Source of the DNA: Micavibrio sp. UBA2020
Lineage (GTDB): Bacteria; Pseudomonadota; Alphaproteobacteria; Micavibrionales; UBA2020
Assembly: GCA_002334985.1 (NCBI GenBank)
Contig: DDBY01000221.1
Span: forward strand, 1-5,435
Direction of reading: 5' to 3'
Length of the DNA stretch: 5,435 bases
Shown piece after piece: positions 1-4,573 of the stretch. The translations under genes and the position numbers were made by a program. The notes below the pieces were generated by a model. The model was not told the DNA's origin and ran no database searches. It worked only from the letters and a program-made list of their open reading frames with translations. Position 1 is the first letter of the stretch, and each line of letters opens with the position of its first letter.

Positions 1-255
1 GAAGGCCGCTCGCGCATTGAAAACGGCGGCAAACGTCTGGCGGTCGAACTGCCGCGCCTGAACTGGAAAGCCAAGCAGACCAGCTTCAAGGCCGACGGCG
101 GCGCCCTGATTTCGGGGTGGGAGTACAAGGACGGACAGCTGCTGGTGGACCTTATCGCCCCCGCGACGGTGAAAGAGCAGCAGGTTCTGCCCGCCAAGGG
201 CAAGGAGCCTGCGAAGCTGGTCATCGACCTTTTCGCAAAAGGCATTCACCAATAA
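1..255 (+). CDS. 3' end of a protein with an AMIN-like C-terminal domain (partial)
   Basis: Frame 1 is open from the first base to a TAA at 253-255, giving the last 84 residues of a longer protein. The fragment has alternating short hydrophobic strands: RLAVELPRLNW near residues 12-22, LLVDLIAP near 48-55 and a closing KLVIDLF near 73-79. This layout resembles the AMIN domain that precedes the catalytic domain in alphaproteobacterial N-acetylmuramoyl-L-alanine amidases, where strands of the type RVVVDLP, R(I/V)VLDL and RLVIDL recur. AMIN domains are known to target periplasmic proteins to septal peptidoglycan or to secretion complexes. Here the stop codon comes five residues after the last strand (AKGIHQ tail), so no amidase domain follows on the C-terminal side. 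The protein could be a stand-alone AMIN protein or have another domain upstream of the window. The family call rests on pattern alone and is tentative; that a coding region ends here is much firmer. Confidence 0.6.
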   Translation, partial: EGRSRIENGGKRLAVELPRLNWKAKQTSFKADGGALISGWEYKDGQLLVDLIAPATVKEQQVLPAKGKEPAKLVIDLFAKGIHQ

Positions 256-305
256 GGGTTTAGCCCGCATCGGCGGGGTAATGCTCAAAATGTTGATATA
301 CAAAG

Positions 306-334
306 AAAAAACCCGCTGAACAGGCGGGTTTTTT
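306..334 (+). terminator. Rho-independent terminator after the left-edge gene
   Basis: CCCGC at 312-316 pairs with GCGGG at 324-328 around a 7-nt loop. The stem is extended by six A at 306-311 opposite six T at 329-334, which also supply the U-tract. The A-tract on the other side means it could also work on the minus strand. A smaller hairpin (CCCGC 264-268, GCGGG 273-277, loop ATCG) lies just upstream, 8 nt past the stop codon, but has no T-run after it. Together they close the gene ending at 255 and insulate the Nudix gene starting at 393. Confidence 0.85.
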
Positions 335-381
335 CTGGACGGCGCCCTTTCAATATGGTAAAAAGATGCGTTCCGTTTCAA

Positions 382-386
382 AAGGA
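382..386 (+). promoter_or_regulatory. Ribosome binding site that fixes the first Nudix start at 393
   Basis: AAGGA at 382-386 sits 6 nt before ATG 393. The in-frame ATG at 366 would add nine residues (MRSVSKGSI), has no purine-rich site at a usable distance, and would place the AAGGA inside the coding region. The start at 393 is therefore preferred. No convincing promoter is visible between the terminator at 334 and this site; a weak TATGGT at 354-359 has no good -35 partner. Confidence 0.7.
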
Positions 387-392
387 AGCATC

Positions 393-1112
393 ATGACCGA
401 CAAGCCGCAAGACAACCAAAGCCCGTCCGCCAAAAAACCCGAAGCGCGTATCGTGAACAAAGAGCGTGTATTCGACGGCTTTTTCAAAATGGACGAGCTG
501 ACGATTGAACACGACACCCACGACGGCGGCAGCATGACCGTGAAGCGTTTGATATTCGAACGCGGGCATGCGGTGGCTATTCTGGGTTATGACCCTGCGC
601 GCGACGAAGTGCTGCTGGTGAACGAAATGCGTCCCGGCCTTCTGGCGGCGGGGGATTATCCGTTCAACGACTCCCTGCCTGCGGGCATGATTGACAAAGG
701 CGAAGATGAAATCACCGCCGCCAAACGCGAAATGCGCGAAGAAACCGGCATGGAGCTGAAAGATGCACGTTTGATACATGCAGGCGCCTATGTCAGCTCC
801 GGCGGTACGTCGGAGCGTCTGGCGCTGGTTTTCGGCACCATCGACATGGCCAAGGCAGGCGGCGTGCATGGCCACGCGTCGGAGGGGGAGGATATCAAGA
901 CCGTTATCCTGACATCTGACGAGTTTATCCAGCGTGCCGAAAGCGGCGCACTCAAGGACATGAAAAGCCTTGTCTGTGCCTTCTGGCTGGCCAAGAACCG
1001 CGACAGCATCCGCAGCAGCCACACGCTCGGCAATGCCGTTGAAAACGCGCGTAATGACGACAATCCCGCGCCTGCCACAGGCACGGCAGCACAGCGTCCG
1101 CCCAAACCCTGA
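393..1112 (+). CDS. NudF/AdpP-type Nudix hydrolase, probable ADP-ribose diphosphatase (copy 1)
   Basis: The 239-residue product is predicted to hydrolyse ADP-ribose, or a related nucleoside diphosphate sugar, to AMP and a sugar phosphate in the cytoplasm. The Nudix box GX5EX7REUXEEXGU is complete: G98, E104, R112-E113, E116-E117, G119 and M120. Family features outside the box match my memory of E. coli NudF: FERGHAVAIL then YDPARDEVLLV (residues 55-76), a SxGGTSER loop (136-142) followed by a V-FG-ID strand, and the acidic loop EGEDI (164-168) carrying the glutamates from which NudF takes its catalytic base. The first 17 residues are polar, and the last 30 or so form a low-complexity Asn/Ala/Pro/Thr tail ending PPKP, beyond the usual family end. 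A close paralogue follows after 99 bp, with no clear terminator between them. Preference for GDP-mannose or another NDP-sugar cannot be excluded, since NudK and NudF share this fold. Confidence 0.9.
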   Translation: MTDKPQDNQSPSAKKPEARIVNKERVFDGFFKMDELTIEHDTHDGGSMTVKRLIFERGHAVAILGYDPARDEVLLVNEMRPGLLAAGDYPFNDSLPAGMIDKGEDEITAAKREMREETGMELKDARLIHAGAYVSSGGTSERLALVFGTIDMAKAGGVHGHASEGEDIKTVILTSDEFIQRAESGALKDMKSLVCAFWLAKNRDSIRSSHTLGNAVENARNDDNPAPATGTAAQRPPKP

Positions 1113-1146
1113 AATTCCTGCGCTGCTAAAACGGCGAAAGAGGGGC

Positions 1147-1173
1147 TTGACTTATGCTCTGTAAGAGTATAAA
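1147..1173 (+). promoter_or_regulatory. Probable promoter of the second Nudix gene
   Basis: TTGACT at 1147-1152 matches five of six -35 consensus bases, and TATAAA at 1168-1173 matches five of six -10 bases. The spacing is 15 bp, shorter than the optimal 17. Reading the -10 as TAAAAA at 1170-1175 gives a 17-bp spacer but a poorer hexamer. Either way transcription would start around 1180, giving a leader of about 30 nt before ATG 1212. The short spacing and the overlying palindromes suggest a weak, regulated promoter. Confidence 0.5.
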
Positions 1174-1193
1174 AAAATACTCATTCAGAGTAT
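1154..1193 (+). promoter_or_regulatory. Tandem palindromic operator, two copies of ATRCTC-N5-GAGTAT
   Basis: Copy one is ATGCTCTGTAAGAGTAT (1154-1170) and copy two is ATACTCATTCAGAGTAT (1177-1193), with a 23-bp centre-to-centre period. The right half and its flank, AGAGTATAAA, are identical in both copies (1164-1173 and 1187-1196). The facing inner halves also make a perfect GAGTAT-A6-ATACTC dyad (1165-1182). The first copy fills the -35/-10 spacer and the second runs to 4 bp from the Shine-Dalgarno site, positions expected of a repressor that blocks RNA polymerase. The site is not unambiguously that of a family I know; a dimeric regulator binding as two dimers is inference. No regulator gene is in the window. 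Confidence 0.6.
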
Positions 1194-1211
1194 AAACAGG
1201 AGAATCACCCG

Positions 1212-1865
1212 ATGTCCGAGCCCACCCAAGACGGCAAAAAGCTGGAAGCCCGCGTCAAAAGCGTGCGCAACGAATTCAACGGTTTTTTGAAAATCAACCG
1301 CTATGAAATCGAGGCTGACCGTCACGAAGGCGGCAAAGAAACCTACGAGCGTCTGGTGATGGAACGCGGCCACGCGGTTGCCATTCTGGCCTATGACCCG
1401 AAACGCGATGAAATCGTGCTGGTGAATGAAATGCGCCCGGGTATTCTGGCGGCGGGGGAATACCCCTACACAGATACGCTGCCTGCGGGCGGTATCGCCA
1501 AGGGTGAAACGGCGGTCGAGGCGGCTATCCGCGAAACGACCGAGGAAACCGGCCTGACGCTCAAGAACGCCAAGCAAATTCAGGATGCCTATGTCAGCGC
1601 GGGCGGCACGTCGGAGAAAATCTCCATCGTCGTCGGCATCGTCGATACATCGGCCGGCAGCGGCATTTTCGGCAACGACAATGAAAAAGAAAACATCAAA
1701 ACGCGCATGGTTTCCGCCAGAGATTTCATCAACGAGGTGAAAACCGGCGTCAACAACGACATGAAAACTATCATTGCCGGATACTGGCTGGCCGAACACC
1801 GCGACGCGTTGCGTACCCAATACGCGCCCAAAGCGGCAGGTGGCAAGCCGCCGAAACCAGCTTGA
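1212..1865 (+). CDS. NudF/AdpP-type Nudix hydrolase, probable ADP-ribose diphosphatase (copy 2)
   Basis: The 217-residue paralogue of the preceding gene starts at ATG 1212, 9 nt after AGGAG (1198-1202). Across the core (ERGHAVAIL through the GGTSE loop) about 60 of 100 aligned residues are identical to copy 1 by hand count. The Nudix box is present: G93, E99, R107-E108, E111-E112, G114 and L115. Its usually bulky hydrophobic position after RE is Thr109. The GGTSEK loop lies at 131-136. The acidic loop reads EKENI (158-162), keeping both glutamates but with Asn161 where copy 1 and E. coli NudF have Asp. It too ends in a PPKP tail. A cytoplasmic ADP-ribose-type diphosphatase is the likely role, but the substitutions allow a shifted substrate preference. 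Unlike copy 1 it has its own promoter with a double operator, suggesting conditional expression, and it ends in a strong terminator. Confidence 0.88.
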   Translation: MSEPTQDGKKLEARVKSVRNEFNGFLKINRYEIEADRHEGGKETYERLVMERGHAVAILAYDPKRDEIVLVNEMRPGILAAGEYPYTDTLPAGGIAKGETAVEAAIRETTEETGLTLKNAKQIQDAYVSAGGTSEKISIVVGIVDTSAGSGIFGNDNEKENIKTRMVSARDFINEVKTGVNNDMKTIIAGYWLAEHRDALRTQYAPKAAGGKPPKPA

Positions 1866-1889
1866 TATATCGCCTAATATTAAGCCTGT

Positions 1890-1927
1890 AAAAAATGCCC
1901 GCCCTCACTATTGGCGGGCATTTTTTT
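1890..1927 (+). terminator. Rho-independent terminator after the second Nudix gene
   Basis: TGCCCGCC at 1896-1903 pairs perfectly with GGCGGGCA at 1913-1920 around a 9-nt loop. The stem is prolonged by six A (1890-1895) opposite T residues, and seven T at 1921-1927 follow. It begins 25 nt after the stop codon and separates the Nudix pair from the cold-shock gene. Confidence 0.9.
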
Positions 1928-2179
1928 ACGTTCTGATGTGTGCAGTGCAATATATGCGCGTTTATTTGTCTGCAATATCAGCGGCTTTACACTAGAGGGC
2001 ATAATGCCGCTTGCTATCGCCGCGTAACCTGCTACGTTATGTGCATTCGAGTTTAAGTTCTGGCTTTTGTTATAGCCCGCTGGGTATCCCTCAAGACATC
2101 GCTGTTTCGAATATATTTTCAGGCAAAGGTTGCGTGAAAATATGCACAAATGTGCGTTTCTTGCTACAAGGAGGCCACC
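1928..2179 (+). other. Untranslated leader and promoter region of the cold-shock gene
   Basis: The gene-free stretch from 1866 to 2179 holds the terminator at 1890-1927 and then this 252-bp leader. A weak promoter candidate is TTGTCT (1966-1971) with TACACT (1988-1993), spacer 16 bp, which would give a 5' untranslated leader of about 180 nt. Small potential stems are GGCA/TGCC (1998-2001 with 2005-2008), GCGGC/GCCGC (1981-1985 with 2006-2010) and CGTAAC/GTTATG (2023-2028 with 2036-2041). A much better hairpin lies at 2113-2143. Long structured leaders are known for E. coli cspA-family mRNAs, where they control stability and translation with temperature. I do not see a recognisable E. coli cold box. 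The short open frame at 2011-2199 in this region looks like noise. Confidence 0.5.
2113..2143 (+). promoter_or_regulatory. AU-rich hairpin in the cold-shock leader, candidate RNA thermosensor element
   Basis: ATATTTTCA at 2113-2121 is a perfect reverse complement of TGAAAATAT at 2135-2143. Inside, GCAA (2123-2126) pairs with TTGC (2130-2133) around the triloop AGG, leaving one G-G mismatch (2122/2134). The total is 13 base pairs, mostly A-U on the outside. A second small hairpin, GCAC-AAAT-GTGC (2144-2155), follows immediately, and the Shine-Dalgarno AAGGAGG begins at 2168. The position in a csp leader and the low-stability stem suggest temperature-dependent folding; this role is inferred. 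Confidence 0.5.
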
Positions 2180-2386
2180 ATGGCTCAAGGTACCGTTAAA
2201 TGGTTTAACCCGCAAAAAGGCTTCGGCTTTATCCAGCCGGAAAACGGCAATTCTGATGTGTTCGTACACATCAGCGCCGTTGAAGCTGCCGGCATGCGTA
2301 CGCTGAACGAAGGTCAAAAAGTTTCTTTTGACATCGTGACCGAGCGCGGCAAATCGGCTGCAGCAAACCTGCAAATCGCCGCTTAA
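2180..2386 (+). CDS. CspA-family cold-shock protein
   Basis: This 68-residue single-domain OB-fold protein binds single-stranded RNA and DNA and is expected to act as a cytoplasmic RNA chaperone. The family signatures are complete: GTVKWFN at 4-10, RNP1 KGFGFI at 13-18 and RNP2 VFVHI at 27-31, including the nucleic-acid-stacking aromatics W8, F15, F17, F28 and H30. The length is typical of bacterial Csp proteins. ATG 2180 is chosen because a near-perfect Shine-Dalgarno AAGGAGG (2168-2174) lies 5 nt upstream, and because [10 protein letters not shown] is the standard N-terminus; an upstream in-frame ATG at 2150 would add a non-homologous [10 protein letters not shown]. The strong ribosome binding site fits a highly translated gene. 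It is monocistronic between two terminators. Whether it is cold-induced or constitutive cannot be told from the protein, since bacteria carry several paralogues; the structured leader favours post-transcriptional control. Confidence 0.96.
   Translation: MAQGTVKWFNPQKGFGFIQPENGNSDVFVHISAVEAAGMRTLNEGQKVSFDIVTERGKSAAANLQIAA
2254..2273 (+). repeat. Perfect 8-bp inverted repeat inside the cold-shock coding region
   Basis: TGATGTGT (2254-2261) and ACACATCA (2266-2273) form a perfect stem around a TCGT loop, spanning the codons for the RNP2 segment DVFVHIS. In RNA this would be a compact hairpin about 75 nt downstream of the start codon. It may be a by-product of codon choice, so any regulatory role is speculative. 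Confidence 0.5.
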
Positions 2387-2400
2387 GCGTTTTTAGCTTA

Positions 2401-2443
2401 AAAACAACCCCCGAACCTTTACAGGTTTCGGGGGTTGTTTTTT
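2401..2443. terminator. Bidirectional intrinsic terminator between csp and the aldehyde dehydrogenase gene
   Basis: AACAACCCCCGAA ending at 2415 pairs with TTCGGGGGTTGTT starting at 2427, extended by A and T tracts on both sides (2401-2404 and 2438-2443). The inner AACC/GGTT pairing can extend the stem with one bulged T. T-runs follow the stem in both reading directions, so it can end csp on the plus strand and the convergent gene stopping at 2460 on the minus strand. A small TTAAGC/GCTTAA hairpin (2383-2388 with 2396-2401) overlaps the csp stop codon just upstream. Confidence 0.9.
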
Positions 2444-2459
2444 GCGTTTTTAAATCTGC

Positions 2460-4022
2460 TTAAACGTCGAACTTCACGCCCTGGGCCAGCGGCAAGGCCG
2501 TGCCGTAGTTGACGGTATTGGTGGAGCGGCGCATGTAAGCTTTCCAGCTGTCGGAGCCGCTTTCGCGCCCGCCGCCGGTTTCTTTTTCGCCGCCAAATGC
2601 ACCGCCGATTTCAGCACCTGATGTGCCGAGGTTGACGTTGGCAATGCCGCAGTCGGAACCCGCGGCGGAGGTGAACAGCTCCGCTTCGCGCACATCGTTG
2701 GTGAAGATGCAGGATGAAAGCCCTTGCGGCACGTCGTTCTGGATGGCGATAGCTTCTTCTATTTTGCTGTATTTCACGACATACATGATGGGCGCGAAGG
2801 TTTCATGTTTCAGCACTTCGTGATGTTTGGGCATTTCGACCACGGCAGGCGTGACGTAATAGGCGTTCGGATATTCCTTGGCCAGCACACGCTCGCCGCC
2901 CGTAACCTTGCCGCCCGCGGCCTTGGCTTTTTTAAGCGCGGCCTGCATGGCGTCAAAGGCCTGTTTGTCAATCAGCGGGCCGAGCAGCGTGGCGGCATCA
3001 AGGGGGCTGCCGATTTTGCTGTCGGATATAGATTTATAGGCTTTTTTGACGCGCGCGACGAAACCACCGGCGATGTCTTTGTGCACAATCAGGCGGCGCT
3101 GGCTGGTGCAGCGTTGACCTGCCGTGCCGACCGCGCCGAATACTGTCGCCATAAGGGCGAGGTCCTGTGTGGCGGACGGCGTCAAAATCATCGCGTTGTT
3201 GCCGCCAAGCTCGAGGATACATTTGCCAAAACGCGCGGCCACGCGCGGCGCGACTTCGCGCCCCATGCGGGTGGAGCCGGTGGCGGAGATAACGGGGATG
3301 CGTTTGTCATCGACCATTTTTTCGCCGATTTTACGCTCGCCGATGACAAGCTCGGAAAGTCCTGCAGGCGCTTTGCCGAAACGGCGGGCGGCTTCGAGGA
3401 ACAGTGCCTGACAGGCAAGCGCGGTCAGCGGCGTTTTTTCGGACGGTTTCCACACCACACTGTCGCCGCAAACAACGGCGAGGGCGAAGTTCCAGCACCA
3501 GACAGCAACAGGGAAGTTAAACGCGGAAATCACGCCGACCACGCCCGCGGGATGCCAGTTTTCCTGCATTTTGTGTTGCGGACGTTCGGACGCGATGGTC
3601 AGGCCGTAGAGCTGGCGCGACAGGCCGACCGCGAAATCGCAGATGTCAATCATCTCCTGCACTTCGCCGAGGCCTTCGGTCAGGATTTTGCCGCACTCCA
3701 GCGTGACGAGTTTGCCAAGGTCGTCTTTGTTTTCGCGCAGTACTTCACCGAAAACGCGGATAAGCTCGCCGCGTTGCGGGCCGGGGACAGTGCGCCAGCC
3801 GAGGAAGGCATCATGCGCACGGGCAATTTTCGTCTCCAGCTGCGCCGGTGTATCCATTTTGACAATGCCGAGCAGAGAGCCGTCGATGGGTGTGAAAACC
3901 TTCAGGTTGCCCGCTGAAAAATCGCGCGCAGGTACGCCCATTTTTTTCAACAGATGGGCGGCGGTATCGGCCATGGAAATCGTTTGCACGTTGGATGCGG
4001 TAGCTTTTTTGCGGGCGGTCAT
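2460..4022 (-). CDS. ALDH7 (antiquitin)-family NAD-dependent aldehyde dehydrogenase
   Basis: The 520-residue cytoplasmic enzyme oxidises an aldehyde to a carboxylate with NAD+. Catalytic features are intact: N169 in AFNFP, K192 in VWKPSEKTPL, the cofactor-binding GSTRMG at 249-254, general base E271 in ELGGNN, nucleophile C305 in AGQRCTS and E407 in HETFAPI. The C-terminal stretch from about 467 to 518 (TSGAEIGGAFGGEK, then TGGGRESGSDSWK, then LPLAQGVKFD) is diagnostic of ALDH7. That family includes alpha-aminoadipate semialdehyde/piperideine-6-carboxylate dehydrogenase (AmaB/Pcd, human ALDH7A1) of lysine catabolism, and some members act on betaine aldehyde or lipid aldehydes. Length matches the family. 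The start is supported by GAGGAGGAG on the minus strand (plus-strand positions 4029-4037), 6 nt before the ATG. No lysine-pathway gene is adjacent, so the physiological substrate is unproven and I give no gene symbol. Confidence 0.93.
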   Translation of the reverse strand: MTARKKATASNVQTISMADTAAHLLKKMGVPARDFSAGNLKVFTPIDGSLLGIVKMDTPAQLETKIARAHDAFLGWRTVPGPQRGELIRVFGEVLRENKDDLGKLVTLECGKILTEGLGEVQEMIDICDFAVGLSRQLYGLTIASERPQHKMQENWHPAGVVGVISAFNFPVAVWCWNFALAVVCGDSVVWKPSEKTPLTALACQALFLEAARRFGKAPAGLSELVIGERKIGEKMVDDKRIPVISATGSTRMGREVAPRVAARFGKCILELGGNNAMILTPSATQDLALMATVFGAVGTAGQRCTSQRRLIVHKDIAGGFVARVKKAYKSISDSKIGSPLDAATLLGPLIDKQAFDAMQAALKKAKAAGGKVTGGERVLAKEYPNAYYVTPAVVEMPKHHEVLKHETFAPIMYVVKYSKIEEAIAIQNDVPQGLSSCIFTNDVREAELFTSAAGSDCGIANVNLGTSGAEIGGAFGGEKETGGGRESGSDSWKAYMRRSTNTVNYGTALPLAQGVKFDV

Positions 4023-4064
4023 GTGACGCTCCTCCTCGAAAACTTGCTCATGGGAAACGGGTAT

Positions 4065-4093
4065 AATATGCGATAAATGGGCTTGTTTCTCAA
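4065..4093 (-). promoter_or_regulatory. Candidate promoter of the aldehyde dehydrogenase gene
   Basis: On the minus strand TTGAGA (4093-4088, five of six) is followed after 17 bp by CATATT (4070-4065, four of six). A shift of two bases gives TATTAT (4068-4063, five of six) with a 19-bp spacer. The leader would be about 35 nt to the ATG at 4022. The AT-rich setting and distance fit, but the hexamers are imperfect. Confidence 0.4.
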
Positions 4094-4112
4094 TAGATTG
4101 CGCATTTTTATG

Positions 4113-4141
4113 TTGACATAATAAATATAGGCGCGTATTCT
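4113..4141 (+). promoter_or_regulatory. Sigma-70-type promoter of the small membrane protein gene
   Basis: A perfect -35 TTGACA (4113-4118) is followed by exactly 17 bp and TATTCT (4136-4141, four of six -10 bases). The predicted start near 4148 leaves a leader of about 39 nt that is A/T-rich and unstructured, then AGGA at 4177-4180 and ATG at 4187. It is separate from, and divergent to, the aldehyde dehydrogenase promoter about 20 bp to its left. Confidence 0.65.
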
Positions 4142-4186
4142 CTTTAACAATTAAAAATCACAAAAATTCATAAAGCAGGAAAACCC

Positions 4187-4567
4187 ATGAAAAACGCAGC
4201 AGAAATTCAGGACGTCCAAATCGAACCCCGCAAGAAATCGGATGGTTGGGCGGCGTTTTTGTGCATGGGCACCTTTATGGCAGCCGTGGGCAGCGCCTCT
4301 ATTATTTTCAATGCGGCCGTAGATAAGATGCAGGATAAAGACCCGATGTTTGTTCTGCCCGTCGCGCAGCAGCGTATCGAAGATATGGGCTATAACAACG
4401 TGCGTTTCAAAACCTTCAACAAGGCAGCGGAAAAACCCGCCGAAATTACCTTCACCGCCGAAAAGGCTGTGGACGGCGTGGGCTTTGTGGTTTTCGAAGG
4501 TGAAGCAAACTGCAACACGCGCGGCTGCCCGAAAATTTCGGTAACCCCCATCGGTGTTATTCGCTAA
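4187..4567 (+). CDS. Small single-pass membrane protein of unknown function
   Basis: I do not recognise a family for this 126-residue protein. Residues 1-19 are polar with a basic RKK (15-17). Residues about 21-45 form one hydrophobic helix (WAAFLCMGTFMAAVG onward), and the rest is a soluble domain of about 80 residues. The positive charge before the helix predicts an N-terminus inside and the C-terminal domain in the periplasm. No signal-peptidase site is obvious, so it is probably anchored. The soluble part has predicted strands (VRFKTF, AEITFTA, VGFVVFEGEA) and two cysteines, C109 and C114 (CNTRGC), spaced for a disulfide or metal site. ATG 4187 has AGGA 6 nt upstream and a good promoter, supporting a real gene. 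Its stop is 6 bp from the stop of the convergent tdh, with no terminator hairpin between. Confidence 0.8.
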   Translation: MKNAAEIQDVQIEPRKKSDGWAAFLCMGTFMAAVGSASIIFNAAVDKMQDKDPMFVLPVAQQRIEDMGYNNVRFKTFNKAAEKPAEITFTAEKAVDGVGFVVFEGEANCNTRGCPKISVTPIGVIR

Positions 4568-4573
4568 TCCGCT

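Noticed and set aside
264..277. Hairpin CCCGC-ATCG-GCGGG after the first stop codon as a separate terminator
   Set aside because: No T-run follows it. The real terminator is the hairpin at 306-334.
366..392. Upstream ATG at 366 for the first Nudix gene
   Set aside because: It has no ribosome binding site, and the good AAGGA lies correctly before ATG 393.
378..1820. Long minus-strand frames (378-1022 and 1185-1820) opposite both Nudix genes that resemble each other
   Set aside because: Their likeness is the mirror of the paralogy between the two Nudix genes read in the same antisense frame. The coding evidence lies on the plus strand.
2011..2199. Short plus-strand frame in the cold-shock leader overlapping the csp start
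   Set aside because: TTG start without a Shine-Dalgarno, out of frame with csp, and no recognisable protein. An upstream regulatory peptide cannot be excluded but has no support.
1880..2374. 164-codon minus-strand frame across the terminator, leader and csp gene
   Set aside because: It is antisense to the well-supported cold-shock gene and runs through a terminator hairpin. The product has no recognisable features.
2724..3917. 397-codon open frame on the plus strand opposite the aldehyde dehydrogenase
   Set aside because: It is fully antisense to a gene with intact ALDH7 motifs, has no ribosome binding site I can see, and reads as a composition-driven His/Arg/Gly/Phe-rich sequence typical of a shadow frame.
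4062..4067. Perfect TATAAT on the plus strand as a -10 element
   Set aside because: No -35 hexamer lies at a suitable distance upstream, and a better promoter (4113-4141) is closer to the gene. The same bases may serve the minus-strand promoter.
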